DNA of 64,000 nt. It comes from Aestuarierythrobacter sp037968495. Its GTDB lineage: Bacteria > Pseudomonadota > Alphaproteobacteria > Sphingomonadales > Sphingomonadaceae. The stretch spans positions 5,909-69,908 of the forward strand of contig JBBKVP010000020.1 of assembly GCA_037968495.1 (NCBI GenBank), in the 5' to 3' direction. The translations under genes were made by a program, and so were the position numbers. The notes under the pieces were generated by a model, which was given only the letters and a program-made list of their open reading frames with translations, was not told where the DNA came from and did no database searches. How positions within the stretch are numbered: the first letter of the stretch is position 1; every line of letters begins with the position of its first letter. This document shows, piece after piece, positions 25,340 through 35,164 of this stretch.

Positions 25340-26008
25340 CTAAAACTCCACCTCCTGCTGCGGGTTATTTGGTACCAAGATCATTGTGCGCCCTTCGACC
25401 CGCCAACTGGCGAGCCGGGTCAGCAGGTTCATGCCGATAACATTCGTTTCTCCCAATCCCGGTGCGATCACCGCATCCAATCCGCGAGCAGCAACATTAC
25501 CGAAGCGCAGTTCTTCAATCGTCGCAAGCTGCGCCGCGACGGAGCCATTGGCGGTGTTGAGCCTGATGGGGATGCCGCCCTTGCGTGCCTCCAGCCCCGC
25601 CCGTTCTGCCGCACCCGGCGACAGCGCAGTCAAAGTTGCGCCCGTGTCGACCATAAACTCAACCGGTTCGCCGTTAACTTGTGCGCTCAGCCAGAAATGT
25701 CCGTCCTGAGCCAAAGGAATGCGTGTCTCGCCGCCGGTGACTTCTTGGCGGGGCATCATGTTTTCAGGGAGAAGCGAGTCCAGTCGTGAGTCGAAACGGG
25801 CCAGTTGCAGCACCACGGTCAAAGCAATGCCGACCAGCACCACCGTGCTTCCAAAGCGAACGAGGCGGCCCAGCGGAACATGCCGGCGGATCATCACTGC
25901 GCCCAGCCATCCGGCAAACAACGCTGCTACCCCACCCAGCAACAGGCCTGATTGCGGAATTGCCGCGATGAAATCAGCAGCAGAATCCCATATTTGTTTG
26001 ACGCTCAT
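25340..26008 (-). CDS. Membrane-anchored retropepsin-like aspartic protease
   Basis: 222 residues from ATG 26008 (MSVKQIWDSA); an in-frame ATG at 26044 would add 12 residues. Two hydrophobic helices (residues about 20-40 and 53-71) anchor a C-terminal single-domain aspartyl protease fold with the catalytic VDTGATLTAL (Asp121), a psi-loop-like GLDAVIAPGL and VIGMNLLTRL. It belongs to the clan AA TIGR02281-type family; such proteins must dimerise to be active. The gene follows the flavin amine oxidase gene of the ergothioneine operon at short distance. Confidence 0.85.
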   Translation of the reverse strand: MSVKQIWDSAADFIAAIPQSGLLLGGVAALFAGWLGAVMIRRHVPLGRLVRFGSTVVLVGIALTVVLQLARFDSRLDSLLPENMMPRQEVTGGETRIPLAQDGHFWLSAQVNGEPVEFMVDTGATLTALSPGAAERAGLEARKGGIPIRLNTANGSVAAQLATIEELRFGNVAARGLDAVIAPGLGETNVIGMNLLTRLASWRVEGRTMILVPNNPQQEVEF

Positions 26009-26056
26009 TGCCGTAACATAGGGCTGGTTACCCGGCTTTTCCATGAACGACGGGCA

Positions 26057-27004
26057 TTATTGAGCTGCAAGTGCAAACGCTGCCGCACGGCCTGATAGCC
26101 AAGCGCCCTGCACGTCCGGGCTAACCAGCCAATCGCCAGCAAGCGTTAGAGCGCGCTCTGCGTCCGCCCTTGCGGCGGCACCTTGGACGGGCTCTGCCGC
26201 GGCATAGCGCCACCGGTGGGCGGCGATGTGGATAGGCGGGACAGGCTCGATGTCGGTCTGATCGAAGAAACGCGCTAATAATTCCACACCCGCGTCTGCC
26301 GCTTCATATTCGAGGATGGCGCATGACTGACCCGGCGAGGCCTGAAGGACCCAGCACTCGGTGCCACTTCGACCCGGCTTTGCACTGTCGCGCGATGCTT
26401 CCCAGATTGGGGCGTCAGGATCGCTCAACACGTCCAAATCTATGGGCAGACGGCGGTCAAACGCAGACATTACCGTCCAGCATGGCTGAGAAATTACACC
26501 TGCTGCGAGCGCGGCGAACTTCGGCGCAACGTCAGCCAATAGCACGGCGACCTGTTCCGGCGGAATTGCTACAACAATGTCAGCGAATTCGCGCGCGCCG
26601 TCTTCGAATGAAAGCTTCCAAAGACCACCTTCGCGCAGCACTGACAGCACGCGGGCACCCCAATGCACTTCGAGATCAGATGCCATTGCTGCCAGCGGCC
26701 CATTCATACCCGGCTGTCCGACAAAATGCCCTTCACCCGCCGCTGGCCAAGGTGCCACAAAGCCACCATCTATCCAGAGCGAAACCTGCGTTGCGAACTC
26801 ACGATCGCTAGCGGTAAAATAACGAGTGCCATGATCGAAGCGGACTGTTTCACCAGCAACGTCGGCGCGGCGGGATGCCATGCGTCCGCCCGGCCCGCGG
26901 CCTTTGTCGAACAGCACCGATTTAATGCCGCGCTCCGCCAATTCGGAGGCGCAACTTAGTCCCGCCATTCCCGCGCCGATTATAGCGACCTGTGCTTCGC
27001 TCAT
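26057..27004 (-). CDS. FAD/NAD(P)-dependent amine-oxidase-like flavoprotein (renalase-like)
   Basis: 315 residues. The N-terminal dinucleotide-binding motif VAIIGAGMAGLSCASELAER is followed by GRGPGGRMASRR, the second FAD motif seen in renalase-type oxidoreductases. A C-terminal segment, LTLAGDWLVSPDVQGAWLSG, closes the FAD site. The start ATG overlaps the egtD stop by 4 nt (27001-27004), so translation is probably coupled to egtD. The substrate is unknown; the context suggests thiol, histidine-betaine or dihydronicotinamide chemistry. Confidence 0.82.
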   Translation of the reverse strand: MSEAQVAIIGAGMAGLSCASELAERGIKSVLFDKGRGPGGRMASRRADVAGETVRFDHGTRYFTASDREFATQVSLWIDGGFVAPWPAAGEGHFVGQPGMNGPLAAMASDLEVHWGARVLSVLREGGLWKLSFEDGAREFADIVVAIPPEQVAVLLADVAPKFAALAAGVISQPCWTVMSAFDRRLPIDLDVLSDPDAPIWEASRDSAKPGRSGTECWVLQASPGQSCAILEYEAADAGVELLARFFDQTDIEPVPPIHIAAHRWRYAAAEPVQGAAARADAERALTLAGDWLVSPDVQGAWLSGRAAAFALAAQ

Positions 27005-27987
27005 GGTGCACTGCGCGGGATCGCCGCTTCGGCCAGTATCAGCGAGAACCGGCCTTCGCTATCGGTCCAGCGTTCGCATGGTGTCCAACCGGCAGCGAGC
27101 AACATCATATAGCTGCTGCGCTGATCGAACTTGTGGCTGTTTTCGGTATGAATGGTCTCGCTCTTCGTCATCGTGAAATCGCTTCCGGCAACGCTGAAGG
27201 TCAAATCCTCCTGCGCTTCCAGATGCATTTCGATGCGCGCGTAAAGATCCTCCCAGCGCGCGACATGGCGCAGCTTCTCGACCGGAATCGACCCGCGCAG
27301 CTCACGATTGATCCGGCGGGCAAGGTTGAGATTGAACTCTGCAGTAACGCCTGCAGCGTCATCATAGGCAGCAGTCAGAACACCCTCATCCTTGATCAAA
27401 TCCATGCCGATCAGGAGCATAGCCTCGTCACCCAAGGTACCACGCATTTCGCGCAGCAAGTCCACCGCCGTACGGGGAACCATATTGCCGATGGTGGAGC
27501 CGGGAAAAAAGCCCAGCTTCGGCATGTTCGTAACCTCGTCGGGCAGTGCGACATGTTTGGTAAAGTCAGCCTCGACAGGATAGATCGGCAGGCCGGGAAA
27601 CTTCACGGCCAGATCGGCAGCCGCAGCACGCAGAAAGTCACCCGAAATATCGAGCGGCACATAGGCCCCGGGATCAATCGCATCGAGTAGCAGCGGAGTT
27701 TTTACTGAACTGCCTGAGCCGAACTCCACGACTGCACGGCCCGGCCCGATGGCCTCTGCAAACTGGCTACCGCGATCGCGCAGAATTTCGGTCTCCGCCC
27801 GGGTCGGATAATATTCCGGAATGCCGGTAATGTCTTCGAACAACTGCGATCCGGCGTTATCGTAGAGCCAGCGCGCTGGGATCGCCTTTTGCGCTTCGGA
27901 CAGGCCAGCCAGCACATCGGCGCGGAAGGCAAGGTCCACCCCGTCATCGCCGCGCTCAACGAGTTTCAAACCTTCATTGGCAGCCAT
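27001..27987 (-). CDS. egtD: L-histidine N-alpha-methyltransferase (ergothioneine synthesis)
   Basis: 328 residues. Motifs are LFEDITGIPEYYPTRAET, VEFGSGSSVKTPLLLDA (SAM binding), PLDISGDFL, and the C-terminal SETIHTENSHKF with the E/S pair typical of EgtD. It trimethylates histidine to hercynine. The ATG 27985-27987 overlaps the egtB stop by 1 nt (TAATG), so the two are translationally coupled; a longer start at 28026 inside egtB is unlikely. Confidence 0.93.
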   Translation of the reverse strand: MAANEGLKLVERGDDGVDLAFRADVLAGLSEAQKAIPARWLYDNAGSQLFEDITGIPEYYPTRAETEILRDRGSQFAEAIGPGRAVVEFGSGSSVKTPLLLDAIDPGAYVPLDISGDFLRAAAADLAVKFPGLPIYPVEADFTKHVALPDEVTNMPKLGFFPGSTIGNMVPRTAVDLLREMRGTLGDEAMLLIGMDLIKDEGVLTAAYDDAAGVTAEFNLNLARRINRELRGSIPVEKLRHVARWEDLYARIEMHLEAQEDLTFSVAGSDFTMTKSETIHTENSHKFDQRSSYMMLLAAGWTPCERWTDSEGRFSLILAEAAIPRSAP

Positions 27988-29228
27988 TAAATATCCTTCG
28001 CGAGGCGTAGTCCGGTGAACTGCCAACGCTGGTGGGGGTAGAAGAAATTGCGGTAACTGGAACGCGAATGCCCGCGCGCCGTGGCGCAGCTTGCGCCGCG
28101 CAGAACAAACTGCCCGGACATGAACTTGCCATTATATTCGCCAACCGCGCCTTCGGCGGTTTTGAAGCGCGGATAGGGGAGATAGGCGGAGCGGGTGAAC
28201 TGCCAGCAGTCGCCGAACAGCGAAGCGCCGCCAGTGGGCATGACCGTGCCGCCATGTCCATCAAACTGATTGCCCCCGCCGGCATCTTGGGTTTGCGCGA
28301 TGGCTTCCCATTCTAGCTCTGTCGGGAGACGTGCGCCCGCCCAAGTGGCGAAAGCATCAGCCTCATAATAAGATATGTGCGTGACTGGAGCATTGGGATC
28401 GCGCGTTTGCCATCCAGCGTGGGTAAACTGGCGACCTTTATCATCCCAATAGAGCGGTGCAGAGATTGCCTCCGACTTAACCCAAACCCAGCCATCGGAC
28501 AGCCAATGCGCGGCATTTGAATATCCGCCACCGGCAATGAATTCATCCCACTCACCGTTGGTCACTAGCCGTGATGAAAGAGCGAATGGCTCAAGCAGCA
28601 CGCGATGCTGCGGGCCTTCATTGTCGAACGCAAAACCGCCGCCATAATGCCCGATCAGCGCGATGCCGCCGGGGTGACGTTGCCATTCCATATCAAAAGC
28701 TTCAGCAGCCTCAGCCGCGCTGGCTTCCCACATTGATGGGGCCATTGGATTATGGAACAGAGCATGCTTGATATCGGTCAGCAGCAATTCCTGATGTTGC
28801 TGCTCATGCGCGATACCCAACTCCACCAGATCGGAATGCACCGGATCGCCCAAAAGAGGCTGCATCGCCGCATCGACATGCGCACGCCATTCGCGGATTT
28901 CATCCAGGGCCGGGCGTGAAAGCAAGCCGCGCGAGAAGCGATTTATCCGGTCGCCCTCGGCCTCATAATAAGAGTTGAACAGGAAAGGCCAATTCTCATT
29001 GAAGAGATTATAGCCCGGCGCGTTATCGCGCAGCAGGAAAGTTTCCCAAAACCATGTCGTATGCGCCAGGTGCCATTTGGCGGGGCTGGCATCTTCCATC
29101 GATTGCAGGGTAGCGTCGGCATCGCTTAGCGGAGCAACCAGAGCCTCACTCGTGTGGCGCAGATGAGCGTAACGACCAGCCAGTGGGGTTGATTCGCTAT
29201 GTGGATACTTCGGCTTGGCGTGCGGCAA
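27987..29228 (-). CDS. egtB: Ergothioneine sulfoxide synthase EgtB (DinB + FGE-sulfatase)
   Basis: 413 residues. The N-terminal DinB-like domain supplies the iron ligands (KWHLAHTTWFWE, and IAHEQQHQELL with His141 and His145). The C-terminal formylglycine-enzyme fold contains ISYYEADAFATWAGARLPTE, GDCWQFTRSAYLPYP and the ending YRNFFYPHQRWQFTGLRLAK. It couples hercynine to a thiol donor with O2. The frame begins with TTG 29226-29228 preceded by GGAGAG; no ATG occurs before Met44. No EgtE-like lyase is adjacent. Confidence 0.93.
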   Translation of the reverse strand: MPHAKPKYPHSESTPLAGRYAHLRHTSEALVAPLSDADATLQSMEDASPAKWHLAHTTWFWETFLLRDNAPGYNLFNENWPFLFNSYYEAEGDRINRFSRGLLSRPALDEIREWRAHVDAAMQPLLGDPVHSDLVELGIAHEQQHQELLLTDIKHALFHNPMAPSMWEASAAEAAEAFDMEWQRHPGGIALIGHYGGGFAFDNEGPQHRVLLEPFALSSRLVTNGEWDEFIAGGGYSNAAHWLSDGWVWVKSEAISAPLYWDDKGRQFTHAGWQTRDPNAPVTHISYYEADAFATWAGARLPTELEWEAIAQTQDAGGGNQFDGHGGTVMPTGGASLFGDCWQFTRSAYLPYPRFKTAEGAVGEYNGKFMSGQFVLRGASCATARGHSRSSYRNFFYPHQRWQFTGLRLAKDI

Positions 29229-29331
29229 AGTGCTCTCCGGTGCGGCCTACAACCGGAACATGGCCGATTTTCCTACCGGTTTAAAGCTCTGCCTGCCGAT
29301 GTGTTCCGAAAGATTTGCTTCGAAAGAGTAA

Positions 29332-30723
29332 TCAAGCCGCCTTGCGCGAACGCTCGGTTGCTTCGTCGTTCAGCAATTCTGCAATCTTAAACGCCAATTC
29401 CAGCGACTGCGCAGCGTTGAGGCGCGGGTCACAATGCGTGTGATAACGATCCGAAAGTCCCGCGTCGGTGATGGCAATGCCGCCGCCGGTGCATTCGGTC
29501 ACATCCTGACCGGTCATTTCGATATGCACGCCGCCAGCATGGGTGCCCTCAGCGCGGTGGACATTAAAGAAGCCCTGCACCTCGGTCATAATCCGGTCGA
29601 AGGGGCGGGTTTTGTAACCGCTATCCGCCTTAATCACATTGCCGTGCATCGGGTCGCATGACCAGACAACCGGATGCCCCTCGGCTTTCACCGCGCGCAC
29701 CAGCTTGGGCAAGCCAGCCTCGACCTTATCATGCCCGAAGCGGCTGATCAGCGTAATGCGTCCGGCCTCGCGGCCCGGGTTCAGCGTATCGAGCAATTTC
29801 ATCAGCACATTCGGCTCCATAGAAGGGCCGCATTTCATGCCCAGCGGATTGCCGATGCCGCGCGCAAATTCCACATGGGCGCTGCCTTCGAAGCGGGTGC
29901 GGTCACCGATCCACAACATATGGGCGCTGGTGTCGTACCAATCGCCGGTCAGGCTATCGCGGCGAGTCATCGCCTGCTCGTAAGGGAGCAACAACGCCTC
30001 GTGACTCGTGTGGAAACTGGTGCCCTGCAATTGCGGCACGGTTGCGGGATCAACGCCGCATGCTTCCATAAAGTCGAGCGCCTCGCCTATGCGCACAGAA
30101 ATTTCGTCGAACTTTTCGGCCCATGGGCTGCGGCCCATAAAGTCGAGAGTCCACTGGTGGACCTGACGCAGATTGGCGTAACCGCCGCCCGCAAAGGCGC
30201 GCAGCAGGTTGAGCGTTGCGGCCGCTTGAGAGTAAGCGCGCACCATGCGCTCTGGGTCATTGCGTCGCGTTTCCGGGTCAAATTCGATACCATTCACATT
30301 GTCACCAAAGTAACTCGGCAGCGTGACTCCATCTTTCGTTTCAGTGTCGGAGCTACGCGGTTTCGCAAATTGCCCGGCGATGCGGCCAACTTTTACCACC
30401 GGCAGCTTGCCTGCAAATGTCAGGACCACAGCCATCTGCAGCAGCACGCGGAAGGTGTCGCGGATGTTATTCGGGTGGAATTCCGCAAAACTTTCGGCGC
30501 AATCACCGCCTTGCAGCAGGAACGCCTCGCCATTGGCCACTTCCGCCAGACTAGCCTTCAGTGCGCGCGCTTCACCGGCGAAAACCAGCGGCGGATAATT
30601 GGCAAGTGTCTGTTCCGCAGCGGCAAGCGCGCCCGCATCGAGATAGGTCGGCAAATGCCGTGCCTCGTGCGATTTCCAGCTATCCGGCGTCCAGTTACTG
30701 CTCACTTCAAATCCTGACATCAT
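29332..30723 (-). CDS. aroG: Class II 3-deoxy-7-phosphoheptulonate (DAHP) synthase
   Basis: 463 residues with class II (plant-like) motifs: LLQGGDCAESFAEF, RIAGQFAKPRSS, HMLWIGDRTR, SRFGHDKVEAGLP, WSCDPMHGN and GGVHIEMTGQDVTEC. It condenses PEP and erythrose-4-phosphate in the first shikimate step. The start is ambiguous among ATG 30723, ATG 30720 and a GTG at 30708 with an AGGA box; the homology begins at NWTPDSW just after the GTG. No other aro genes are nearby. Confidence 0.93.
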   Translation of the reverse strand: MMSGFEVSSNWTPDSWKSHEARHLPTYLDAGALAAAEQTLANYPPLVFAGEARALKASLAEVANGEAFLLQGGDCAESFAEFHPNNIRDTFRVLLQMAVVLTFAGKLPVVKVGRIAGQFAKPRSSDTETKDGVTLPSYFGDNVNGIEFDPETRRNDPERMVRAYSQAAATLNLLRAFAGGGYANLRQVHQWTLDFMGRSPWAEKFDEISVRIGEALDFMEACGVDPATVPQLQGTSFHTSHEALLLPYEQAMTRRDSLTGDWYDTSAHMLWIGDRTRFEGSAHVEFARGIGNPLGMKCGPSMEPNVLMKLLDTLNPGREAGRITLISRFGHDKVEAGLPKLVRAVKAEGHPVVWSCDPMHGNVIKADSGYKTRPFDRIMTEVQGFFNVHRAEGTHAGGVHIEMTGQDVTECTGGGIAITDAGLSDRYHTHCDPRLNAAQSLELAFKIAELLNDEATERSRKAA

Positions 30724-30832
30724 TGTGGGACGCGCGCTCTACGCCGCCCGTTGCCCAATTGCAAAGGCATTCAAATGCAAAGCGAAGCTGCCTGCAAGCG
30801 CAATTTTATTTCGAGCTTGAGAAGCGAGGCTA

Positions 30833-33826
30833 TTACCTGCCTGCTTCAATCTCCCTAGTTATTGGAGCGGCAGCCGGAGCTGTCGCCGCACCCTTGGCAA
30901 GCTCTGCTCCCTCAGGAATGATCGCCACCTGATAGGCTGGACGTGAGGAAAGGAAGCGCTGGGCCAGCACTTGCATCGCTGTCGGCGAAGTGACCGTATA
31001 ATCATTCAGCAAAGTACGGATCAGCTGCACGCGGCGGGGATCACCGGTCGCGCCTTCGAGCTGATACAGCCAGAACATATTGCCGGTCGATGCGCGGCTG
31101 ATGAGCTGTTTCAGCGGCTCGGTCACGCGTTCCAGTTCGTCCTCGGTCGGCGGATTTTCGGCCAGATCTTTCGCGATTGCTTCGGTTGCTGCGAAGAACG
31201 CAGGCACATCCTTTGGCTGCAATTGCGCAACCGCAGTGATTTTGCCGCCAGCATCTACATCAACCGGCCAGCTAGAGGCGACTTGCGGGGAATAGCTTGC
31301 CCCTGCCCGTTCGCGCATTTCGTCCATCAAGCGGTTGTTGAACAGACGGGTCAGAATTTCCAATTGACGGGAAATACGGATGCCGTCGACGCCTGCGCCG
31401 CTAGGCCATGACACCACTGCAGCGGCCTGATTGGCATCGCCGCGATGGCGCAAGATCGTGGGCTCGGTTTGCACCGCCGGGAAGTCTAGCGTTCGGGCCA
31501 GTGCTTCGGCGGGAATTGGCTCGCGCTTCGGCAATGCGCCAAAAGTCTTAGCCAGCGCCGCAACGGCTTCATCGCGGTCGAATTCACCGAAAACCATCAC
31601 TTCGACAGGGCCCTGCTTCAGCAGCGGTTCCCACACTTCGCGGAAGCCTTCGGGCGTTACCTTCTCCAGCATGTCAGGCGTTGCTGTTGCAAAACGCGGA
31701 TCGCTGTTGCGCAGTAGGTAATCGAGATCACGCTGCAATAGCGCGCCCGGGCTGGTGGCAAAGCTTTCATAGGCGAGCGAACCGGCGGCCTTGGCGCGGG
31801 CAATGGGGTTGGCATCCCAGCGCGGCATGCCAAGCTTGGCCGCGAATAAATACAGTTGGTCGGCGAGGTCTTCTTTGCGAGTCTGGGCATCGAGCGAAAA
31901 CACCGCTTCTTCGATCCCGAATTCAAAGCCTAGTTTGCGGCCGGTAGAAATCCGGTCGAGCTCTTCCTCGCCCAATGGGCCGACACCGGCGCTAATCAGC
32001 GCATCTTCACCAAGCTGCACATAGGCTGCATCTTCCGGTCCGAACGCGCGGTAGCCGGAACCAAAGCGGACCTTCACAGCCACGCGCCCGGGCTCGGCAT
32101 CGCTGACCCACAGCATCGCCTTTATGCCATTATCAAACGTGATGGTCTCAATACCAAGCAGGCCAAGCGGTCCTTGCTCCGCAACTGTGCCGGGATCGCC
32201 GATTATCGGTAGGTCAGCGAAATTGACTGTAGCCGCCGCAACGCGCGACGAACCGTCAGCTTCCACCGGCAGCAGCAACGCTGTTTTCAGGCTGGCTTCG
32301 TCTGCCTCGCCCGCTTGGGGCGTGACATATACAGAGCGGATGACGTCGCCTTTGAATAGCTCGCGAGTCATGGCGAGCACTTCATCGGGATTGAGCCGGT
32401 CTTTCATACCGCGAAAGACATCCAGAATGACTTCGGGTGCTGCGGTTGTCTCTCGAATGTCGACAGCGCTTACAATGTCATCGGCCAGATCGGCACCTGA
32501 CATTACGTCACGTTCGGCAACGCGGCTTGCAAATGCGATGTCGAACTCTGCAGCCTCGCGGTCGATTTCTTCCTGCGTCGGCGGATTAGCAATGGCATCG
32601 GCGATTACGCCGCGCGCATCATTCAGCGCAGCCTCCCAATCATCCGTCAGCGGTGCGAGCGAGAGGAATGTCGCATCGGTCGAGCGGCTGACATCATCTT
32701 GTTGCACCTGCGCATAGAGATAGCTGCCGCCTGCCCGGGCACGCTTTTCCAAGCGGCGGTTGATGATAGCCTGACTAAGAACGCCCAGCAGCAAGCCTTC
32801 ATTATAGACGATAGTATCTTCCACTGTTCGCCACGGACGCAGAACCGCCCATGTGACCGTGCGCGGCAAGTCTGGTTCAACTAAAACGGCTGTCTCGCCA
32901 ACGGGATTTTCCGCATCAGCGCCTGCAGGCGCGACCGGATCGCCGAAATTCGGTGCTGGTGTCAGCGCGCCCTTGCCCTGCCAATCACCGAAGTATTTTT
33001 CGATCAGGCTAGCGAGCAACTTGGGATCTGTGTCACCTGCGACAGAGATCACGGTGTTTTCAGGCCGGTACCAGCGCGAATGGAATGCCTTGATGGCTTC
33101 CTGCGATGCCCCTTCGAGCGTTTCGACTGTGCCGATGGGACTGCGCGTTGCCAGCCGCTGTCCGGCAAACAACGTGCCGCGCGTCATATCGGAAACGCGC
33201 TGGGCCGGGCCGCCACGTTCGCGCATTTCAGCCAGAACAATCGGCACTTCTGCGCGAAGGTTCGCGGTGGATAGAGCTGGTTCACGGATCATGCCGGAAA
33301 GCAGCTTGAAGCTCTCCTCCAGCTTTGCCGGCGTCATGTTTGGCAAATCAAGCTTATAAACAGTATGCGTCGGACTGGTTTCCGCGTTTGTGTCGCTGCC
33401 GAAACTCGCACCCAGACGCTGCCATGTGCGGATCGCCTGACCTTCTTCGAGATATTTGCTTTCGCGAAACAGCAGATGCTCGATCAAATGGGCAAAGCCG
33501 CGCTCGTCGTCTTCCTCATGCAAGGAACCTGCGTCGATTCTAACACGGATCGAAACCTGATCAGGTGGCACGCCGTTTTCGCGCGTTGCATAGCGCAGGC
33601 CATTATCCATCTCGCCAAACATCCATTCGCGGTCGACCGGAATATCGCTGTTCCGGTATAGCCAAGGAGTTTCATCGCCGGTTTGAAGCGCTTTGGGTTC
33701 GGGCGCTTGCAAGTCGGCAGTTTCTGCCGGTGCCGGCTCAACAGTCTGCGCATGACCTTGTTGGGCCAACATCAGCAGCGGAAGGGTTAAGGCGAGACGG
33801 CGCATTGCACGCGAAAAGTTGCTCAT
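30833..33826 (-). CDS. Exported M16 family zinc metalloprotease (two-unit, about 110 kDa)
   Basis: 997 residues from ATG 33824-33826, chosen because it opens a clean signal peptide (LALTLPLLMLAQQGHAQ). The inverted zinc motif is H113-L-I-E-H117 in GFAHLIEHLLF, with the downstream Glu in LRAEVPIVLAEMRER. The second half (from about residue 530) repeats the M16 fold without the motif (inactive unit; RQLEILTRLFNNRLMDEMRE), as in pitrilysin-type enzymes. It likely degrades peptides in the periplasm. A longer start at 33904 would bury the signal peptide. Confidence 0.9.
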   Translation of the reverse strand: MSNFSRAMRRLALTLPLLMLAQQGHAQTVEPAPAETADLQAPEPKALQTGDETPWLYRNSDIPVDREWMFGEMDNGLRYATRENGVPPDQVSIRVRIDAGSLHEEDDERGFAHLIEHLLFRESKYLEEGQAIRTWQRLGASFGSDTNAETSPTHTVYKLDLPNMTPAKLEESFKLLSGMIREPALSTANLRAEVPIVLAEMRERGGPAQRVSDMTRGTLFAGQRLATRSPIGTVETLEGASQEAIKAFHSRWYRPENTVISVAGDTDPKLLASLIEKYFGDWQGKGALTPAPNFGDPVAPAGADAENPVGETAVLVEPDLPRTVTWAVLRPWRTVEDTIVYNEGLLLGVLSQAIINRRLEKRARAGGSYLYAQVQQDDVSRSTDATFLSLAPLTDDWEAALNDARGVIADAIANPPTQEEIDREAAEFDIAFASRVAERDVMSGADLADDIVSAVDIRETTAAPEVILDVFRGMKDRLNPDEVLAMTRELFKGDVIRSVYVTPQAGEADEASLKTALLLPVEADGSSRVAAATVNFADLPIIGDPGTVAEQGPLGLLGIETITFDNGIKAMLWVSDAEPGRVAVKVRFGSGYRAFGPEDAAYVQLGEDALISAGVGPLGEEELDRISTGRKLGFEFGIEEAVFSLDAQTRKEDLADQLYLFAAKLGMPRWDANPIARAKAAGSLAYESFATSPGALLQRDLDYLLRNSDPRFATATPDMLEKVTPEGFREVWEPLLKQGPVEVMVFGEFDRDEAVAALAKTFGALPKREPIPAEALARTLDFPAVQTEPTILRHRGDANQAAAVVSWPSGAGVDGIRISRQLEILTRLFNNRLMDEMRERAGASYSPQVASSWPVDVDAGGKITAVAQLQPKDVPAFFAATEAIAKDLAENPPTEDELERVTEPLKQLISRASTGNMFWLYQLEGATGDPRRVQLIRTLLNDYTVTSPTAMQVLAQRFLSSRPAYQVAIIPEGAELAKGAATAPAAAPITREIEAGR

Positions 33827-33939
33827 TGCGCGAATATAGGGAGCTGTTGGGTGAAGGATAAGTGAATGGCGCAAATTGTTGCGGCGACTTGGGGCGCCTC
33901 CCACTTGCCCCGCCTCATTGCGGCTCCTACATCATACCC

Positions 33940-34518
33940 ATGTATATTGAGACAGAAACAACGCCCAATCCCGCTACGCTGAAATTCATGCCGGGTCAGC
34001 CCGTCATGACCTCGGGCACGCGCGATTTTTCCTCGCCCGAAGCGGCAGAGGCCTCTCCGCTCGCGCAGGCGATCTTCGACACTGGCGAAGTTGTGAATGT
34101 ATTTTTCGGCAGCAATTTTGTCGCTGTAACCGCTGCGCCAGGCGCTGATTGGTCCGCGCTCAAGGGCATGGTTGTTTCCGTGTTGCTGGACCATTTCGTA
34201 TCCGAAGCACCGCTGTTTAATGAAGCCAGCGGCAATGGCATTGCTGTTCCGCCCGAAGACGAAGCAGTCGATGGCGATGACCCCGCAAACGCGGAAATCG
34301 TCGAGCAGATTCATGAATTGCTCGAAACACGCATTCGCCCGGCCGTCGCCAATGATGGCGGCGATATCGTCTATCGCGGCTTCCGCGAAGGCGTGGTCTA
34401 TTTGCAAATGCAAGGCGCCTGCGCTGGCTGCCCATCCAGCACTGCGACGTTAAAACATGGGATCGAAAGCCTGCTGAAACATTATATACCTGAGGTGGAC
34501 GAAGTTCGCGCCGCCTAA
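33940..34518 (+). CDS. NifU/Nfu-type Fe-S scaffold protein
   Basis: 192 residues. The N-terminal Nfu_N domain (MYIETETTPNPATLKFMPG) is followed by a C-terminal NifU-like domain with C161-A-G-C164 in MQGACAGCPSSTATLK that holds a [4Fe-4S] cluster for delivery to targets. The ATG at 33940 matches the family start exactly; the frame extends upstream but is not conserved-looking. A nitroreductase gene follows after 16 nt. Confidence 0.93.
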   Translation: MYIETETTPNPATLKFMPGQPVMTSGTRDFSSPEAAEASPLAQAIFDTGEVVNVFFGSNFVAVTAAPGADWSALKGMVVSVLLDHFVSEAPLFNEASGNGIAVPPEDEAVDGDDPANAEIVEQIHELLETRIRPAVANDGGDIVYRGFREGVVYLQMQGACAGCPSSTATLKHGIESLLKHYIPEVDEVRAA

Positions 34519-34534
34519 AGGAGACAGGGTTTCG

Positions 34535-35143
34535 ATGACTAAGCAGTTCCACGACAATATTCTTTCGGCCGATGCGCTGGATCAGATTTTCCGCGAAGCG
34601 CGCAGCTATAATGGCTGGCAGGACAAACCTGTTTCCAAAGAACAGATCGAGCAAATTTATGATCTGATGAAGATGGCCCCGACCTCTGCCAACATGCAGC
34701 CGGGCCGGTTCATCTGGTGCCATTCGCAAGAGTCGAAAGACCGGCTGGCGGCACATGCTTCGGACGGTAATAAGGAGAAGGTGAAGGCCGCTCCTGTCAC
34801 AGTTATCATCGGTTACGACATCGAATTCCATGAAGAACTGCCTTGGCTGTTCCCGCATACCGATGCGAAGAGCTGGTTCGAAGGCAACGAAGAGGGCCGC
34901 ATCGAAGGGGCCAAGCGCAACTCCGCCTTGCAAGGTGCTTATCTTATGCTTGCCGCGCGTTCGATCGGGCTCGACTGCGGGCCGATGTCAGGTGTCGATC
35001 TGGAAGCGGTTACTGGCGACTTCTTCGCTGATGAGCCCCGCGTTCGGGCCGACTGGATTTGCTCGTTTGGCTATGGCGATCCATCGTCGATCTTTGATCG
35101 CAGCCCGCGCCCTGACTTCGATAAATTCAACCTGATCGCCTGA
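34535..35143 (+). CDS. Nitroreductase family, malonic semialdehyde reductase (RutE/HadB-like)
   Basis: 202 residues. The flavin-binding pattern APTSANMQPGRFIWCHSQESK and the substrate-loop region HTDAKSWFEGNEEGRIEGAKRN, with LGAYLML-like helix and MSGVDLEAV, match the RutE/HadB subgroup. Family members reduce 3-oxopropanoate to 3-hydroxypropanoate with FMN, but nitro compounds are also substrates. No rut genes are adjacent, so its real substrate is open. SD AAGGAGA precedes the ATG. Confidence 0.82.
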   Translation: MTKQFHDNILSADALDQIFREARSYNGWQDKPVSKEQIEQIYDLMKMAPTSANMQPGRFIWCHSQESKDRLAAHASDGNKEKVKAAPVTVIIGYDIEFHEELPWLFPHTDAKSWFEGNEEGRIEGAKRNSALQGAYLMLAARSIGLDCGPMSGVDLEAVTGDFFADEPRVRADWICSFGYGDPSSIFDRSPRPDFDKFNLIA

Positions 35144-35164
35144 ACGCGGCACTAAGGGGCAGGC

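Noticed and set aside
29674..30717. 347-codon plus-strand ORF
   Set aside because: Antisense to the class II DAHP synthase gene; a GC-codon shadow.
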